Positions 1-10,133 are shown, numbered from the stretch's first letter. The stretch is DNA of 64,000 bases from Acidovorax radicis (GCF_020510705.1 NZ_CP075184.1:1674001-1738000), one strand, 5' to 3'. The notes: generated from the sequence alone by a model not told the origin. Translations and numbers: made by a program.

Positions 1-154
1 GTGTTGATTTCGATGAAGCGTCCGCGCTGTGAGCGCTTATGGGCAACGCTGTTGCGACCAACGCAGCCATCGCAACCACCGTGCTGAGAACTGTGTTGAA
101 CAACAGGGGGGTGAGAATCGCGCTGTGAGTGTTGTGCGTTGATTTTGGCGTCAT
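1..154 (-). CDS. Secreted protein, N-terminal part only (runs off the left edge)
   Basis: Reading leftwards from an ATG at 154, 51 codons stay open to the window edge. A good ribosome site (CAGGAG, 7 nt upstream of the ATG) supports the start. The translation begins MTPKSTHNTHSAILTP, followed by a hydrophobic core (about residues 15-38, including VLSTVVAMAALVATALP) and a small-residue AHSA site near residue 44. That is a Sec-type signal peptide, so the product is probably exported. The mature domain lies outside the window and the family cannot be named. It is divergent from the aminotransferase at 322, so 155-321 should hold both promoters. Confidence 0.72.
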   Translation of the reverse strand, partial: MTPKSTHNTHSAILTPLLFNTVLSTVVAMAALVATALPISAHSADASSKST

Positions 155-321
155 GAGGAGGCTCCTGAATCAGACAGTGGAGTTGTTGGTGCAACCTTGC
201 AAACTGCCCCGGGTATGGTGATGCACCACATGGGTTCCTCGCCATCATAGGCAGCCGCCGCGCGGATGTCTGTGGTTCGATACGATGGTGGATCGTCATT
301 TTTTACTTACACCCGTCCATC

Positions 322-1479
322 ATGCGCAGCACCTTGTTGAACCTCGAAGAATCCCGTATCCGTGAAGTCGCCAACGCCGGCATGGGGCGCAGCGATGTGC
401 TGGCCTTCTGGTTTGGCGAAAGTGACGAGGTCACCCCCGATGTGGTGCGCGAGGCAGCCATTGAGTCGTTGCAGCGCGGTGAGACTTTTTATGCGCACAA
501 TCTGGGGTTGCCTGCGTTGCGCGAAGCCATTGCGGCATACACAAGCCAGTTGCACGGGGCCGTCGGCGCTGACCGCATTGCGGTGACTTCAGGCGGCGTC
601 AATGCATTGATGCTGGCGGTGCAGGCGTTGGTAGACCCGGGCGACGAGGTGGTGGTGATTACGCCTGTGTGGCCCAATTTGACCGCGCAGCCCCTCATCA
701 TGGGAGCTCGTTTGCAGTGTGTGCCACTCAAGCCCCAGGCTGGTGGTGCATGGGCGCTGGACATGGCGCAGCTGCTGGCGGCGATCACCCCGGCGACCCG
801 GTTGCTGGTGGTGAATGCGCCGAATAACCCCACGGGCTGGACATTGACTGAAGCGGAGCAGCGCGAAATTCTGACGCATTGCCGCGCGACGGGCACCTGG
901 ATTTTGGCCGATGAGGTGTATGAGCGGCTGTACTACGAGCCCACCGGCAAGGGTTGTGCTCCGAGCTTTCTGGATGTGGCAGAGCCAGAGGACCGGCTGG
1001 TCGTGGTGCACAGTTTTTCCAAGAGCTTTTTGATGACGGGCTGGCGGGTGGGCTGGTTGGTGATGCCGGCGTCGATGACGCTTGAGATGGGAAAACTCAT
1101 TGAATTCAACACCTCGTGTGCCAGCGTGTTTACCCAGCGTGCGGCGGTGGCTGCGCTGGCGCATGCAGATGAGATCACGCCCCGGGTGGTGGCGCACCTC
1201 AAGCGCTGTCGGGACACGCTGGTCCCGCTTTTGCAGGCCTTGCCAGGTGTTGAGGTTGCGCCTGCCAAGGGTGGTATGTATGCGTTTTTTCGTCTGGCCG
1301 GGCAGGGTGATTCGCTAGCAGTGGCCAAGCGGCTGGTGATAGAGGCGGGCTTGGGCTTGGCACCGGGCAGTGCATTTGGCCCTGAGGCGCAGGGTTGGTT
1401 GCGGTGGTGTTTTGCCTCTAAGGATCCGCAGCGGCTGGTGTTGGGGGTGGGGCGGCTTAAAACCTGGCTCGGGGTATAA
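322..1479 (+). CDS. Class I/II PLP-dependent aminotransferase
   Basis: A 385-residue fold-type I aminotransferase that moves an amino group between an amino acid and a 2-oxo acid using pyridoxal phosphate in the cytoplasm. Visible motifs are NAPNNPTGW (N168-W173), the PLP-ring aspartate in LADEVYERLYY, and SFSKSFLMTGWRVGW, in which K234 is the expected Schiff-base lysine. A late Arg for substrate carboxylate binding sits in LRWCF. The length is normal for the family. The substrate cannot be read from sequence; relatives are annotated as aspartate- or alanine-type. The gene stands alone between a divergent secreted-protein gene and rpsO, and its stop codon overlaps the probable rpsO -10 box. 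Confidence 0.9.
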   Translation: MRSTLLNLEESRIREVANAGMGRSDVLAFWFGESDEVTPDVVREAAIESLQRGETFYAHNLGLPALREAIAAYTSQLHGAVGADRIAVTSGGVNALMLAVQALVDPGDEVVVITPVWPNLTAQPLIMGARLQCVPLKPQAGGAWALDMAQLLAAITPATRLLVVNAPNNPTGWTLTEAEQREILTHCRATGTWILADEVYERLYYEPTGKGCAPSFLDVAEPEDRLVVVHSFSKSFLMTGWRVGWLVMPASMTLEMGKLIEFNTSCASVFTQRAAVAALAHADEITPRVVAHLKRCRDTLVPLLQALPGVEVAPAKGGMYAFFRLAGQGDSLAVAKRLVIEAGLGLAPGSAFGPEAQGWLRWCFASKDPQRLVLGVGRLKTWLGV

Positions 1480-1480
1480 T
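1475..1480 (+). promoter_or_regulatory. Probable rpsO-pnp -10 box (TATAAT)
   Basis: A perfect TATAAT overlaps the TAA stop of the aminotransferase gene, 111 nt before the rpsO start. No good -35 hexamer lies 16-18 nt upstream, so the assignment rests on the -10 match and position. Confidence 0.5.
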
Positions 1481-1548
1481 CGCGAGGTTTTGCATGGTGC
1501 AAGACGCACGCTTGTGGCCGTTCCAGTCGCTGGCGCAAGTAAAAACCA

Positions 1549-1574
1549 TGGTCCCCCAGTCATATGGCGGACCA
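1549..1574 (+). promoter_or_regulatory. Candidate S15 autoregulatory hairpin in the rpsO leader
   Basis: TGGTCC (1549-1554) pairs perfectly with GGACCA (1569-1574), and an inner CCA/TGG can extend the fold. The stem ends six bases before the AAGGA ribosome site at 1580-1584. S15 is known to repress its own translation through leader structures that differ between bacterial groups; assigning that role here is inference from position. Confidence 0.4.
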
Positions 1575-1590
1575 CATTCAAGGAAAAAAA

Positions 1591-1857
1591 ATGATCGCAT
1601 CCTCCATCAAGGCCGAAGTCGTCAAGGCCAACGCCCGTGCTGCCAATGACACTGGTAGCCCAGAAGTGCAAGTGGCCCTGTTGACTGCCCGCATCAACGA
1701 GCTGATGCCTCACTTTAAAACGCACGCCAAGGACCACCATGGTCGTCGTGGCCTGTTGCGCATGGTGAGCCGTCGTCGCAAGTTGCTCGACTATCTGAAG
1801 GCCAAGGACGCTGAGCGTTACACCGCGCTGATCGCCAAGTTGGGTCTGCGCAAGTAA
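1591..1857 (+). CDS. rpsO: 30S ribosomal protein S15
   Basis: An 88-residue S15, which binds the central domain of 16S rRNA early in 30S assembly. The family signature is clear: [18 protein letters not shown], then [16 protein letters not shown], then [10 protein letters not shown] and the terminal LGLRK. The start at 1591 is chosen because AAGGA (1580-1584) lies 6 nt upstream and the protein then matches the usual 88-89 residues. An in-frame ATG at 1564 would add a nine-residue tail foreign to S15. A terminator follows at 1873-1910, then pnp, the same rpsO-pnp order as in E. coli. Confidence 0.98.
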   Translation: MIASSIKAEVVKANARAANDTGSPEVQVALLTARINELMPHFKTHAKDHHGRRGLLRMVSRRRKLLDYLKAKDAERYTALIAKLGLRK

Positions 1858-1872
1858 TCTTCATTGCATGCG

Positions 1873-1910
1873 AAAACGCCTGGGTTAGTCCGCTAGCTCA
1901 GGCGTTTTTT
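1873..1910 (+). terminator. Rho-independent terminator after rpsO
   Basis: AAAACGCCTG (1873-1882) pairs with CAGGCGTTTT (1899-1908) across a 16-nt loop, and a T-run closes the element at 1910. It lies 15 nt after the rpsO stop and probably lets only part of transcription read into pnp. Confidence 0.85.
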
Positions 1911-1940
1911 ACTTCGGAGCCGCAAAACAGAGCGAAGCTG

Positions 1941-1996
1941 TGTCATTCCAATGGGGTTGCTGCCGTGCGTTGGCATGCAGTGTCACTGGAATGGCA
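1941..1996 (+). promoter_or_regulatory. Long hairpin in the pnp leader, possible RNase III site
   Basis: TGTCATTCCAATG (1941-1953) pairs with CACTGGAATGGCA (1984-1996) with one G-U and one A-C position, and the loop contains further TGCC/GGCA pairing. It lies between the rpsO terminator and pnp. In E. coli an RNase III hairpin at this place controls PNPase autoregulation; the same role here is inference. Confidence 0.45.
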
Positions 1997-2064
1997 TCGT
2001 GTTCTGAATTGCTCTCCGGCTCAATCTGGTAGAGCGCTACCAGCTATTAAAACAGGAGCTAAAC

Positions 2065-4317
2065 ATGAGCATTTTCAATAAAGTCACCAAGACCTTCCAA
2101 TGGGGCGACAAGACCGTCATCATGGAAACGGGCGAGATCGCTCGCCAGGCCTCTGGCGCTGTGCTGGTGAATATCGATGACACCGTGGTGCTGGCCACCG
2201 TGGTGGCATCCAAGGGCGCCAAGCCCGGTCAGGACTTTTTCCCCCTGACGGTGGACTACATCGAGAAGACCTACGCAGCAGGCAAGATCCCCGGTAGCTT
2301 CTTTAAACGCGAAGCCAAGCCCAGCGAACACGAAACACTGACCAGCCGTCTGATCGACCGCCCGATTCGCCCGCTGTTCCCTGAAGGCTTCTTCAACGAA
2401 GTGCATGTGGTGATCCACACGGTGTCGCTGAACCCTGAAGTGGATGCCGACATCGCAGCCCTCATCGCCACCAGCGCAGCCCTGGCCATCTCTGGCATTC
2501 CGTTCAACGGCCCCATCGGCGCCGCGCGCGTGGGCTACATCAATGGCGAATACGTGCTCAACCCCGGCCAGACTGCGCGCAAGAACTCGCAGATGGATCT
2601 GGTGGTGGCAGGTACCGAAGCCGCTGTGCTGATGGTCGAGTCCGAAGCCCAGCAACTGTCTGAAGAAATCATGCTGGGCGCTGTGGTGTTTGGCCACGAT
2701 CAAGGCAATGTCGCCATCAACGCCATCCACGAACTGGTGCGCGATGCGGGCAAGCCTGCGTGGCAGTGGGAAGCCCCTGCCAAGGACGAAGCCCTGATTG
2801 CCAAGGTGGTCGCACTGGCCGACGACAAGCTGCGCGCAGCCTATCAAATCCGCAACAAGCAAGCCCGCACCCAGGCTTGCCGCGAGTCTTATGCCGCCGT
2901 GATGGCTGCGCTGAAGGCTGATGGCGTCGAGTTTGACTCTGTCAAGGTCGAAGGCATGTTGTTCGACATCGAAGCCGGCATCGTTCGCAGCCAGATTCTG
3001 GCTGGTGAGCCTCGCATTGATGGCCGCGATACACGTACTGTGCGCCCCATCGAAATCCGTAGCAGCGTGCTGCCCCGCGCCCACGGCTCTTCGCTGTTTA
3101 CTCGTGGCGAAACCCAGGCGCTGGTCGTGACCACACTGGGCACCGAGCGCGATGCGCAGCGCATTGACGCGCTGGCTGGCGAATACGAAGACCGCTTCAT
3201 GATGCACTACAACATGCCTCCCTTTGCCACCGGCGAAGTGGGCCGCATGGGTTCGACCAAGCGCCGTGAAATTGGCCACGGCCGCTTGGCCAAGCGCGCG
3301 CTGATCGCCGTGCTGCCAACGAAGGAAGAATTCCCCTACACCGTGCGTGTGGTGTCGGAAATCACGGAATCCAATGGTTCCTCGTCGATGGCCTCGGTGT
3401 GTGGCGGCTGTCTGTCGCTGATGGATGCGGGTGTGCCCATGAAGGCGCACGTGGCGGGTATCGCCATGGGCCTGATCAAGGATGCCAACCGCTTTGCCGT
3501 GCTGACCGACATTTTGGGTGACGAAGATCACCTGGGCGACATGGACTTCAAGGTCGCCGGTACCACGGGTGGTATCACTGCTTTGCAGATGGATATCAAG
3601 ATCCAGGGCATCACCAAGGAAATCATGCAGGTCGCCCTGGCCCAGGCCAAGGAAGCGCGCATGCACATCCTCGGCAAGATGCAGGAAGCCATGGGCGAGG
3701 CCAAGACCGAAGTGTCCAACTTCGCCCCCAAGCTCTACACGATGAAGATCAACCCCGAGAAGATCCGTGACGTGATCGGCAAGGGCGGAGCGGTCATCCG
3801 TGCGCTGACGGAAGAAACCGGTTGCCAGATCAACATCGAAGAAGACGGCACGATCACCATTGCGGCCACCGACAACGCCAAGGCCGACGAAGCCAAGCGC
3901 CGCATCGAGCAGATCACCGCCGAAGTCGAGATCGGCAAGATCTACGAAGGCCCAGTGACCAAGATCCTGGACTTTGGTGCCCTGATCAACCTGCTGCCCG
4001 GCAAGGATGGCCTGCTGCACATCAGCCAGATCGCGCATGAGCGCGTGGAACGCGTGGGCGACTACCTGACCGAAGGCCAGATCGTCAAGGTCAAGGTCAT
4101 GGAGACTGACGAAAAAGGGCGCATCAAGCTGTCGATGAAGGTGTTGTCTGACCGCCCTGCAGGCGGTAGCGACCGTCCCGCGCCTGCAGAGCGTGGTGAC
4201 CGCGAACCACGCCGCGACCAAGGCCGGGAGGGTGGTCGTCCACAACAACCCGCTGACCAGCAGCAACAGCAGCAAGGACAGCCCTCGGACGGCGAATCCG
4301 GCCAAGTGATTGGTTAA
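2065..4317 (+). CDS. pnp: Polynucleotide phosphorylase
   Basis: A 750-residue PNPase, the phosphorolytic 3'-5' exoribonuclease of the RNA degradosome. Two RNase PH-like halves are visible: residues about 1-230, with [15 protein letters not shown] and [12 protein letters not shown], and about 310-550, with FTRGETQAL and SDMASVCGG-like [13 protein letters not shown] domain follows with the GKGG loop at 572-575, then an S1 domain at about 620-692 ([18 protein letters not shown]). The last 50 residues are a Gly/Arg/Gln-rich tail with a run of six Gln, which is variable in the family. The start has AGGAG 7 nt upstream. Confidence 0.98.
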   Translation: MSIFNKVTKTFQWGDKTVIMETGEIARQASGAVLVNIDDTVVLATVVASKGAKPGQDFFPLTVDYIEKTYAAGKIPGSFFKREAKPSEHETLTSRLIDRPIRPLFPEGFFNEVHVVIHTVSLNPEVDADIAALIATSAALAISGIPFNGPIGAARVGYINGEYVLNPGQTARKNSQMDLVVAGTEAAVLMVESEAQQLSEEIMLGAVVFGHDQGNVAINAIHELVRDAGKPAWQWEAPAKDEALIAKVVALADDKLRAAYQIRNKQARTQACRESYAAVMAALKADGVEFDSVKVEGMLFDIEAGIVRSQILAGEPRIDGRDTRTVRPIEIRSSVLPRAHGSSLFTRGETQALVVTTLGTERDAQRIDALAGEYEDRFMMHYNMPPFATGEVGRMGSTKRREIGHGRLAKRALIAVLPTKEEFPYTVRVVSEITESNGSSSMASVCGGCLSLMDAGVPMKAHVAGIAMGLIKDANRFAVLTDILGDEDHLGDMDFKVAGTTGGITALQMDIKIQGITKEIMQVALAQAKEARMHILGKMQEAMGEAKTEVSNFAPKLYTMKINPEKIRDVIGKGGAVIRALTEETGCQINIEEDGTITIAATDNAKADEAKRRIEQITAEVEIGKIYEGPVTKILDFGALINLLPGKDGLLHISQIAHERVERVGDYLTEGQIVKVKVMETDEKGRIKLSMKVLSDRPAGGSDRPAPAERGDREPRRDQGREGGRPQQPADQQQQQQGQPSDGESGQVIG

Positions 4318-4335
4318 TTTGATATTGCTGTCAAT

Positions 4336-4390
4336 TTGCTATTGATTTTGTAGCTGCTTGCGCTTGTATATAAAGCGCAAGTGGCAAAAG
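4336..4390 (+). repeat. Dispersed GCGCTT palindrome, copy A (intergenic)
   Basis: A perfect 9-bp stem, CTTGCGCTT (4357-4365) with AAGCGCAAG (4373-4381), and a 7-nt loop, preceded by the family flank TAGCTG. It lies just after pnp and before the quinone oxidoreductase gene and may also act as a transcript end. Confidence 0.8.
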
Positions 4391-4412
4391 TCATTCAAAT
4401 GTTAACTGTCTA

Positions 4413-5411
4413 ATGAATCGCAATATGCAGGCTGTCGAGATCACTTCGTTTGGTGCGCCCGAGGTGCTGCGCTTGGGTGACCGTCCGGTGCCACAACCGG
4501 GCGCCGGGGAGTTGCTGATCCGTGTCGCGGCCAGTGGCATCAACCGCCCTGACGTGCTTCAGCGGCTGGGTCACTATGCGCCGCCACCCGGCACATCCGA
4601 CCTTCCGGGTTTGGAGGTTGCTGGCGTGGTGGAGTCCGGTGATCCGGCGGCCATGGCAGAGGCGGGCATCCGTGTGGGTGATCGCGTCTGCGCGCTGGTG
4701 GCCGGCGGGGGGTATGCGCAATGGTGCGTGGCTCCCGTGCTGCAGTGCCTTTCTGTTCCTGCCGGGTTCAGTGACGTGGAAGCCGCATCGTTGCCAGAGA
4801 CATTCTTCACCGTGTGGAGCAACGTTTTTGATCGCGGGCGTCTGCAGGCCGGTGAAACCATTTTGGTGCAGGGTGGCGCCAGTGGCATCGGCGTTACAGC
4901 CATTCAGCTGGCCAAGGCATTTGGCGCGACCGTGATCGCCACTGCGGGTAGCGACACCAAATGCGCTGCGTGCATACAACTGGGCGCGGACCATGCGATC
5001 AACTACAAGTCGCAAGACTTTGTGGCCGAGGTCAAGCGCATAACACAAGGCAAGGGCGTGGACGTGGTGCTCGACATGGTCGCTGGCGACTATGTAGCGC
5101 GCGAGGTGGAGTGTCTGGCCGAAGAGGGCCGTATCGTGATCATTGCGGTGCAGGGTGGTGTGAAAAGCGACTTCAACGCGGGGTTGGTGCTGCGGCGTCG
5201 GCTTACCATCACGGGTTCCACGTTGCGCCCTCGTTCTGTTGCTTTCAAAGGGGCCATTGCCCGTGCTCTGCGTGAGCGCGTATGGCCTTTGTTGGCAGCT
5301 GGCGCGGTGCGGCCGGTGATTCACAGCACTTTTGCGGCTGCTGATGCCGGTCAGGCCCATGTGTTGATGGAGTCGAACCAGCACATTGGCAAAATTGTTT
5401 TGACGTGGTGA
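4413..5411 (+). CDS. NAD(P)H:quinone oxidoreductase, zinc-free MDR family (PIG3-like)
   Basis: A 332-residue medium-chain dehydrogenase/reductase of the quinone oxidoreductase branch, which reduces quinones or enals with NAD(P)H. The catalytic domain has [19 protein letters not shown], and the nucleotide-binding domain carries [20 protein letters not shown] at about 150-169. The zinc-ligand cysteines of alcohol dehydrogenases are absent. Relatives are often annotated as PIG3/QorB-type. The TGA overlaps the upstream edge of tpiA (3 nt before its ATG), so the two are co-transcribed. Confidence 0.88.
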   Translation: MNRNMQAVEITSFGAPEVLRLGDRPVPQPGAGELLIRVAASGINRPDVLQRLGHYAPPPGTSDLPGLEVAGVVESGDPAAMAEAGIRVGDRVCALVAGGGYAQWCVAPVLQCLSVPAGFSDVEAASLPETFFTVWSNVFDRGRLQAGETILVQGGASGIGVTAIQLAKAFGATVIATAGSDTKCAACIQLGADHAINYKSQDFVAEVKRITQGKGVDVVLDMVAGDYVAREVECLAEEGRIVIIAVQGGVKSDFNAGLVLRRRLTITGSTLRPRSVAFKGAIARALRERVWPLLAAGAVRPVIHSTFAAADAGQAHVLMESNQHIGKIVLTW

Positions 5412-5413
5412 CC

Positions 5414-6163
5414 ATGAACAGCAAGAAAAAGCTCATCGCAGGCAACTGGAAGATGAATGGCGGTCTGGCCGCCAATGAAGCGCTGCTCAAGGCGTTGGTT
5501 GCAGGGCTGGAAAACGCTGCTTGCGACGTAGTGGTGGCGGTTCCCGCGCCTTATCTGGCACAGGTGCAGGCGCTCACTGCGGGCTCTGTGGTGGCGTTGG
5601 CTGCGCAGGATGTATCGCAGCACGAAGCAGGCGCCTATACCGGTGAAACATCGGCGGCCATGCTGAAGGACTTTGGCGTGCGCTTTGCCCTCGTGGGGCA
5701 TTCGGAGCGTCGCCAATACCATGGTGAAACCGACGCCGTGGTTGCCGAGAAGGCGCAGCGTGCGCTCGCTGCAGGCATCACACCCATAGTCTGTATTGGT
5801 GAGACATTGCAAGAGCGCGATGCAGGGCAGACGGAAGCCGTGGTCAAGCGCCAGCTGGCTGCCGTGATCCATCTCAACGGCCATTGCATCAGTGAAGTGG
5901 TGGTGGCCTATGAGCCCGTATGGGCTATTGGCACCGGCCGCACGGCGTCGCCCGAGCAGGCGCAGGCCGTGCATGCAGTGCTGCGGGCGCAGCTGTCTGC
6001 GGCGAGCGAGAAGGCCGACCGCATTCGGTTGTTGTACGGTGGCAGCATGAACGCGTCGAATGCGGCCCAGCTGCTGGCGCAGCCCGATATTGACGGTGGG
6101 CTGGTCGGTGGCGCGTCGCTGAAGGCGCCCGACTTTTTGCAAATCATTGCTGCGGCCCGTTAA
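5414..6163 (+). CDS. tpiA: Triosephosphate isomerase
   Basis: A 249-residue TIM-barrel enzyme that interconverts dihydroxyacetone phosphate and glyceraldehyde 3-phosphate in glycolysis and gluconeogenesis. Catalytic residues are in place: K13 in AGNWKMNG, H96 in [11 protein letters not shown] and E167 in [11 protein letters not shown]. The phosphate-binding GGSMN and GGLVGGASL segments are near the C-terminus. The ATG at 5414 is preferred; in-frame GTG codons at 5405 and 5408 would overlap the previous gene. It is followed by secG, the tpiA-secG order seen in many Proteobacteria. Confidence 0.97.
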   Translation: MNSKKKLIAGNWKMNGGLAANEALLKALVAGLENAACDVVVAVPAPYLAQVQALTAGSVVALAAQDVSQHEAGAYTGETSAAMLKDFGVRFALVGHSERRQYHGETDAVVAEKAQRALAAGITPIVCIGETLQERDAGQTEAVVKRQLAAVIHLNGHCISEVVVAYEPVWAIGTGRTASPEQAQAVHAVLRAQLSAASEKADRIRLLYGGSMNASNAAQLLAQPDIDGGLVGGASLKAPDFLQIIAAAR

Positions 6164-6205
6164 GGCCGCAGCCAAGCTAGCTATTCAATCAGGAGTGAAC
6201 AGAGA

Positions 6206-6586
6206 ATGAACGTGATCGTGAATGTGATTTTGGCGGTACAGATGTTGGCCGCGCTGGTGATGATTGGCTTGATCCTGATCCAGCATGGCAAGGGTGCGGA
6301 CATGGGTGCTGCGTTTGGAAGCGGAAGCTCTGGCAGCCTTTTTGGTGCCAGTGGAAGTGCCAACTTCATGTCGCGCACAACAGCGGTCCTGGCCGCCGTC
6401 TTTTTTGTCTCGACCCTGGCATTGGCTTACTTCGGCAATGCGCGTCCCACCACTGCGGGCAGCGTGCTTGAAGGGGCTGCTGGAGTGGCACCCACTACAA
6501 CTGCTGCACCAGCCGTGTCGGCTTCGGATGCTGTGGTGGCGCCAGCCGTGCCGGCCTCGGGTGCAGCGCAAATTCCGACCAAATAA
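6206..6586 (+). CDS. secG: Preprotein translocase subunit SecG
   Basis: The small membrane subunit of the SecYEG channel. In 126 residues it shows the expected two membrane helices: about residues 3-24 (VNVILAVQMLAALVMIGLIL) and 52-71 (TTAVLAAVFFVSTLALAYFG). Between them is the glycine/serine-rich cytosolic loop with the family motif QHGKGADMGAAFGSGSSG. The C-terminal 45 residues are an Ala/Pro/Thr/Val-rich tail that varies in the family. A ribosome site AGGAG lies about 10 nt upstream. A tRNA-Leu gene follows, as secG-leuU in E. coli. Confidence 0.95.
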   Translation: MNVIVNVILAVQMLAALVMIGLILIQHGKGADMGAAFGSGSSGSLFGASGSANFMSRTTAVLAAVFFVSTLALAYFGNARPTTAGSVLEGAAGVAPTTTAAPAVSASDAVVAPAVPASGAAQIPTK

Positions 6587-6702
6587 ACTCCATTAAATTG
6601 GGCCCTGTTCGTAGAAGCAGGGTTTTTCCGGAGTAGAATTTCGGATTGTCTGGAAAGCAAAAACCGAAAGGTTCCTCATGCCATCCAGGCAGCAAAAAAT
6701 CA

Positions 6703-6787
6703 GCCGTCGTGGTGAAATTGGTAGACACGCTATCTTGAGGGGGTAGTGGCGAAAGCTGTGCGAGTTCGAGTCTCGCCGACGGCACCA
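6703..6787 (+). tRNA. leuU: tRNA-Leu (anticodon GAG)
   Basis: Acceptor stem GCCGTCG (6703-6709) pairs with CGACGGC (6777-6783), then discriminator A and an encoded CCA (6785-6787). The D arm contains GGTAGACAC, the anticodon stem is CTATC/GGTAG with loop TTGAGGG (anticodon GAG), and the T arm has GTTCGAGTC. A long variable arm makes it a class II tRNA. It reads CUC and CUU codons. It lies between secG and nuoA. Confidence 0.97.
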
Positions 6788-6859
6788 AAACAAAGGCCTG
6801 CCTGCAGACCCAATCAGGGCTCTGACAGGTAAGGCCACAGCGGTGAGCACATCCTCAAG

Positions 6860-7219
6860 ATGAACCTCGATCAGTACCTCCCCGTCCTTTTGTTCATCCT
6901 GGTTGGCATTGCCGTTGGCGTTGTCCCACTTGCCCTCGGATACATACTGGGCCCCAATCGCCCGGACGCGGCGAAGAATTCCCCCTACGAATGTGGCTTT
7001 GAGGCCTTCGAGGATGCGCGCATGAAGTTTGATGTGCGCTATTACCTCGTGGCCATTCTTTTTATTCTTTTTGATCTCGAAATCGCATTTCTCTTCCCTT
7101 GGGCGGTAACGCTGCATGAAGTGGGCATTGCTGGTTTTGTTGCGGTCGTTATTTTTCTGGCCATCCTCGTCGTGGGTTTTGCCTACGAGTGGAAAAAAGG
7201 CGCCCTCGATTGGGAATGA
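6860..7219 (+). CDS. nuoA: NADH-quinone oxidoreductase subunit A
   Basis: A 119-residue membrane subunit of complex I and the first gene of the 14-gene operon. It has three hydrophobic helices (about residues 7-29, 62-82 and 88-112) and the conserved loop [22 protein letters not shown], which lies at the interface between membrane and peripheral arms near the quinone site. The length is normal for NuoA/ND3. Confidence 0.97.
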   Translation: MNLDQYLPVLLFILVGIAVGVVPLALGYILGPNRPDAAKNSPYECGFEAFEDARMKFDVRYYLVAILFILFDLEIAFLFPWAVTLHEVGIAGFVAVVIFLAILVVGFAYEWKKGALDWE

Positions 7220-7243
7220 GCGGGCTTCAGCAAGGATGTTGCA

Positions 7244-7723
7244 ATGATTGAAGGCGTGATGAAGGAAGGCTTCATCACCACGAGTTACGACTCTGTGGTG
7301 AACTGGGCTAAAACAGGTTCGCTTTGGCCGATGACGTTTGGCTTGGCCTGCTGTGCTGTCGAGATGATGCACGCAGCGGCTGCGCGTTATGACATTGGTC
7401 GTTTTGGTGCGGAGGTGTTTCGCGCCAGCCCGCGCCAATCCGATTTGATGATTGTTGCTGGCACCTTGTGCAACAAGATGGCTCCTGCGTTACGCAAGGT
7501 GTACGACCAGATGTCCGAGCCTCGTTGGGTTCTGTCGATGGGGTCCTGTGCCAATGGCGGTGGCTATTACCACTACAGCTATTCCGTGGTGCGCGGCTGT
7601 GATCGCATTGTTCCTGTCGATGTCTATGTGCCCGGTTGTCCGCCCACGGCAGAAGCTTTGATCTACGGGATCATCCAGTTGCAGCAGAAAATCCGCCGCA
7701 CCAACACCATTGCTCGCGTCTGA
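7244..7723 (+). CDS. nuoB: NADH-quinone oxidoreductase subunit B
   Basis: A 159-residue peripheral-arm subunit that holds the terminal 4Fe-4S cluster N2, which passes electrons to quinone. Cluster ligands are visible in [12 protein letters not shown] (tandem Cys), [11 protein letters not shown] and [11 protein letters not shown]. It starts 24 nt after nuoA and is followed directly by nuoC. Confidence 0.97.
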   Translation: MIEGVMKEGFITTSYDSVVNWAKTGSLWPMTFGLACCAVEMMHAAAARYDIGRFGAEVFRASPRQSDLMIVAGTLCNKMAPALRKVYDQMSEPRWVLSMGSCANGGGYYHYSYSVVRGCDRIVPVDVYVPGCPPTAEALIYGIIQLQQKIRRTNTIARV

Positions 7724-7733
7724 AGGGTTGATG

Positions 7734-8342
7734 ATGACTGCTGTTGCCATTTGGCCTGGAAAACTCAAAGACAACATCGCTGCGGCACTGGGGGCGAAAG
7801 TGCGTCAGATCACGGTGGCCCTGGATGAGGTCACTGTGGTGGTTTCTGCTGCAGATTACCTGGATGCCATGCGTGTGTTGCGCGATGCAGAGGGTTGCCG
7901 TTTCGAACAATTGATCGATCTATGCGGGGTGGATTACTCTGCTTACGCCGATGCGATGAACGAGGGTGCGCGGTACTGTGTGGTGTCACACTTGCTGTCC
8001 GTGAGTCTCAATCAGCGTGTGCGTGTGAAGGTGTTTTGCGCCGATGATGATTTTCCGGTGGTGGCTTCGGTCTCCGATCTGTGGAACTCGGCCAACTGGT
8101 ACGAGCGCGAAGCCTTTGACCTGTTTGGCATCGTGTTCGATGGTCACAACGACCTGCGCCGCATCCTGACCGATTACGGCTTCATCGGTCATCCCTTTCG
8201 CAAGGACTTCCCGCTGTCCGGCCATGTCGAGATGCGCTATGACGCCGAGCAGCGCCGTGTGGTCTATGAGCCTGTGTCCATCGAGCCGCGCGAGATCACG
8301 CCGCGCATCATCCGCGAAGACAAGTACGGAGGCCTGCACTAA
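7734..8342 (+). CDS. nuoC: NADH-quinone oxidoreductase subunit C
   Basis: A 202-residue 30-kDa subunit of the peripheral arm. The signature [12 protein letters not shown] and [28 protein letters not shown] region (the motif broken here as RRILTDYGF and GHPFRKDFP) are clear. NuoC is separate from NuoD here, unlike the fused NuoCD of E. coli. Two adjacent ATGs exist at 7731 and 7734; the second has the better spacing from AAGGG at 7725-7728. Confidence 0.95.
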   Translation: MTAVAIWPGKLKDNIAAALGAKVRQITVALDEVTVVVSAADYLDAMRVLRDAEGCRFEQLIDLCGVDYSAYADAMNEGARYCVVSHLLSVSLNQRVRVKVFCADDDFPVVASVSDLWNSANWYEREAFDLFGIVFDGHNDLRRILTDYGFIGHPFRKDFPLSGHVEMRYDAEQRRVVYEPVSIEPREITPRIIREDKYGGLH

Positions 8343-8370
8343 AGGCGCCTCGCGCTTCACGTGATCCATC

Positions 8371-9624
8371 ATGGCTGAAATCAAAAACTATTCCCTGAAC
8401 TTCGGGCCCCAGCATCCGGCTGCCCACGGTGTGTTGCGCCTGGTGTTGGAGCTCGACGGTGAGGTTGTTCAGCGTGCAGACCCCCATATTGGGCTGTTAC
8501 ACCGTGCTACCGAAAAGCTGGCTGAGCACAAGACGTACATCCAGTCACTTCCCTATATGGATCGCCTGGACTATGTGTCCATGATGTGCAATGAGCACGC
8601 TTACTGCTTGGCCATCGAGAAGCTGCTGGGCCTGGAAGTGCCAGTGCGTGCCCAGTACATCCGTGTGATGTTTTCGGAGATCACACGCCTGCTCAATCAC
8701 CTGATGTGGCTCGGTTCGCACGGCAATGACTGCGGCAGCTCCACCATCTTGATCTACACGTTCCGCGAGCGTGAAGACCTGTTCGACATGTATGAAGCCG
8801 TCTCCGGCGCGCGCATGCATGCGGCTTACTTTCGGCCGGGTGGCGTGTACCGCGACCTGCCGGATTCCATGCCGCAGTACAAGGTCAGCAAGATCAAGAA
8901 CGCCAAGGCCCTGGAGGCCATGAACCAGAACCGCCAGGGTTCGATGCTTGATTTCATCGACGACTTCACGCAGCGCTTTCCCGCCTGCGTGGATGAATAC
9001 GAGACGCTGCTCACCGACAACCGCATCTGGAAGCAGCGCACGGTGGGTATTGGTGTAGTTACGCCGGAGCGCGCTCTGAATCTGGGTATGACTGGCCCCA
9101 TGTTGCGTGGCTCTGGTATTGCTTGGGATCTGCGCAAGACCCAGCCCTACGATGTCTATGACCGCATGGACTTCGATGTGCCCGTGGGCAAGACGGGCGA
9201 CTGCTACGACCGCTACCTCGTGCGCGTGCAGGAGATGCGCGAGTCCAACCGCATCATCAAGCAGTGCGTGGACTGGCTGCGCGCCAATCCCGGTCCGGTC
9301 ATTACTGACAACCACAAGGTGGCTGCCCCTGATCGCGAGTCCATGAAGTCCAACATGGAAGAGCTGATTCACCACTTCAAATTGTTCACTGAAGGCTTCC
9401 ATGTGCCCGAAGGTGAAGCCTACGCGGCGGTGGAGCACCCCAAGGGCGAGTTTGGCATCTATTTGGTGAGCGATGGCGCCAACAAGCCCTACCGCCTCAA
9501 GATCCGTGCGCCAGGCTTTGCGCATCTGGCAACGCTCGACGAAATGGCGCGTGGCCACATGATTGCAGATGCGGTCGCCATCATTGGCACCATGGACATC
9601 GTGTTCGGAGAGATTGACCGATGA
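8371..9624 (+). CDS. nuoD: NADH-quinone oxidoreductase subunit D
   Basis: The 417-residue 49-kDa subunit, which forms the quinone pocket together with NuoB and is related to NiFe hydrogenase large subunits without the metal ligands. Family landmarks are [15 protein letters not shown] at the N-terminus, with the quinone-headgroup His, then [22 protein letters not shown], and the C-terminal DIVFGEIDR. The stop overlaps the nuoE start (ATGA). Confidence 0.97.
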   Translation: MAEIKNYSLNFGPQHPAAHGVLRLVLELDGEVVQRADPHIGLLHRATEKLAEHKTYIQSLPYMDRLDYVSMMCNEHAYCLAIEKLLGLEVPVRAQYIRVMFSEITRLLNHLMWLGSHGNDCGSSTILIYTFREREDLFDMYEAVSGARMHAAYFRPGGVYRDLPDSMPQYKVSKIKNAKALEAMNQNRQGSMLDFIDDFTQRFPACVDEYETLLTDNRIWKQRTVGIGVVTPERALNLGMTGPMLRGSGIAWDLRKTQPYDVYDRMDFDVPVGKTGDCYDRYLVRVQEMRESNRIIKQCVDWLRANPGPVITDNHKVAAPDRESMKSNMEELIHHFKLFTEGFHVPEGEAYAAVEHPKGEFGIYLVSDGANKPYRLKIRAPGFAHLATLDEMARGHMIADAVAIIGTMDIVFGEIDR

Positions 9625-10133
9625 TTACAGAAGCGACGCTTGCGCGTTTTGCGCGTGAAGTGGCCAAGTACCCCGCGGACCAAAAGCAGTCTGCCGTGAT
9701 GGCATGCCTGGCCATCGTGCAGCAGGAACAGGGTTTTGTCAGTACGGATAGCGAGGTGGTTATTGCCGACTATCTGGGCATGCCCCAGATTGCCGTGCAC
9801 GAAGTCACCACCTTTTACAACATGTACAACCAGCAGCCGGTGGGCAAGTACAAGCTCAATGTCTGCACCAACTTGCCATGCCAATTGCGTGACGGTCAGC
9901 GGGCATTGCACCACTTGGAAAAAAAGCTGGGCGTTTCGATGGGTGAGACCACTGCGGACGGCCTGTTCACGCTGCAGCAATGCGAGTGCCTTGGTGCTTG
10001 CGCAGATGCACCTGTCATGCTCGTCAATGACCGCACGATGTGCAGTTTCATGGACAACGACAAGCTCGACCAACTCGTCGACGGTCTTCGTCAGGCCGAA
10101 GCTGCCTCCGCGCTGCGGACGGAGGGAAAGTGA
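9621..10133 (+). CDS. nuoE: NADH-quinone oxidoreductase subunit E
   Basis: The 170-residue 24-kDa subunit with the thioredoxin-like 2Fe-2S cluster N1a. Ligand cysteines are in VCTNLPCQL and [12 protein letters not shown]. It overlaps nuoD by 4 nt and nuoF by 1 nt (TGATG), so translation is coupled on both sides. Confidence 0.96.
   Translation: MITEATLARFAREVAKYPADQKQSAVMACLAIVQQEQGFVSTDSEVVIADYLGMPQIAVHEVTTFYNMYNQQPVGKYKLNVCTNLPCQLRDGQRALHHLEKKLGVSMGETTADGLFTLQQCECLGACADAPVMLVNDRTMCSFMDNDKLDQLVDGLRQAEAASALRTEGK

Noticed and set aside
2018..2060. Possible half palindrome copy just before the pnp ribosome site
   Set aside because: Only one arm (GTAGCGCT on the minus strand with AATAGCTG) is present and no stem forms; too weak to count.
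2059..4305. A 748-codon open frame antisense to pnp
   Set aside because: It mirrors pnp codons in a high-GC gene, and the product is rich in His, Gly, Leu and Asp with no domain. It is a shadow of third-position GC bias.
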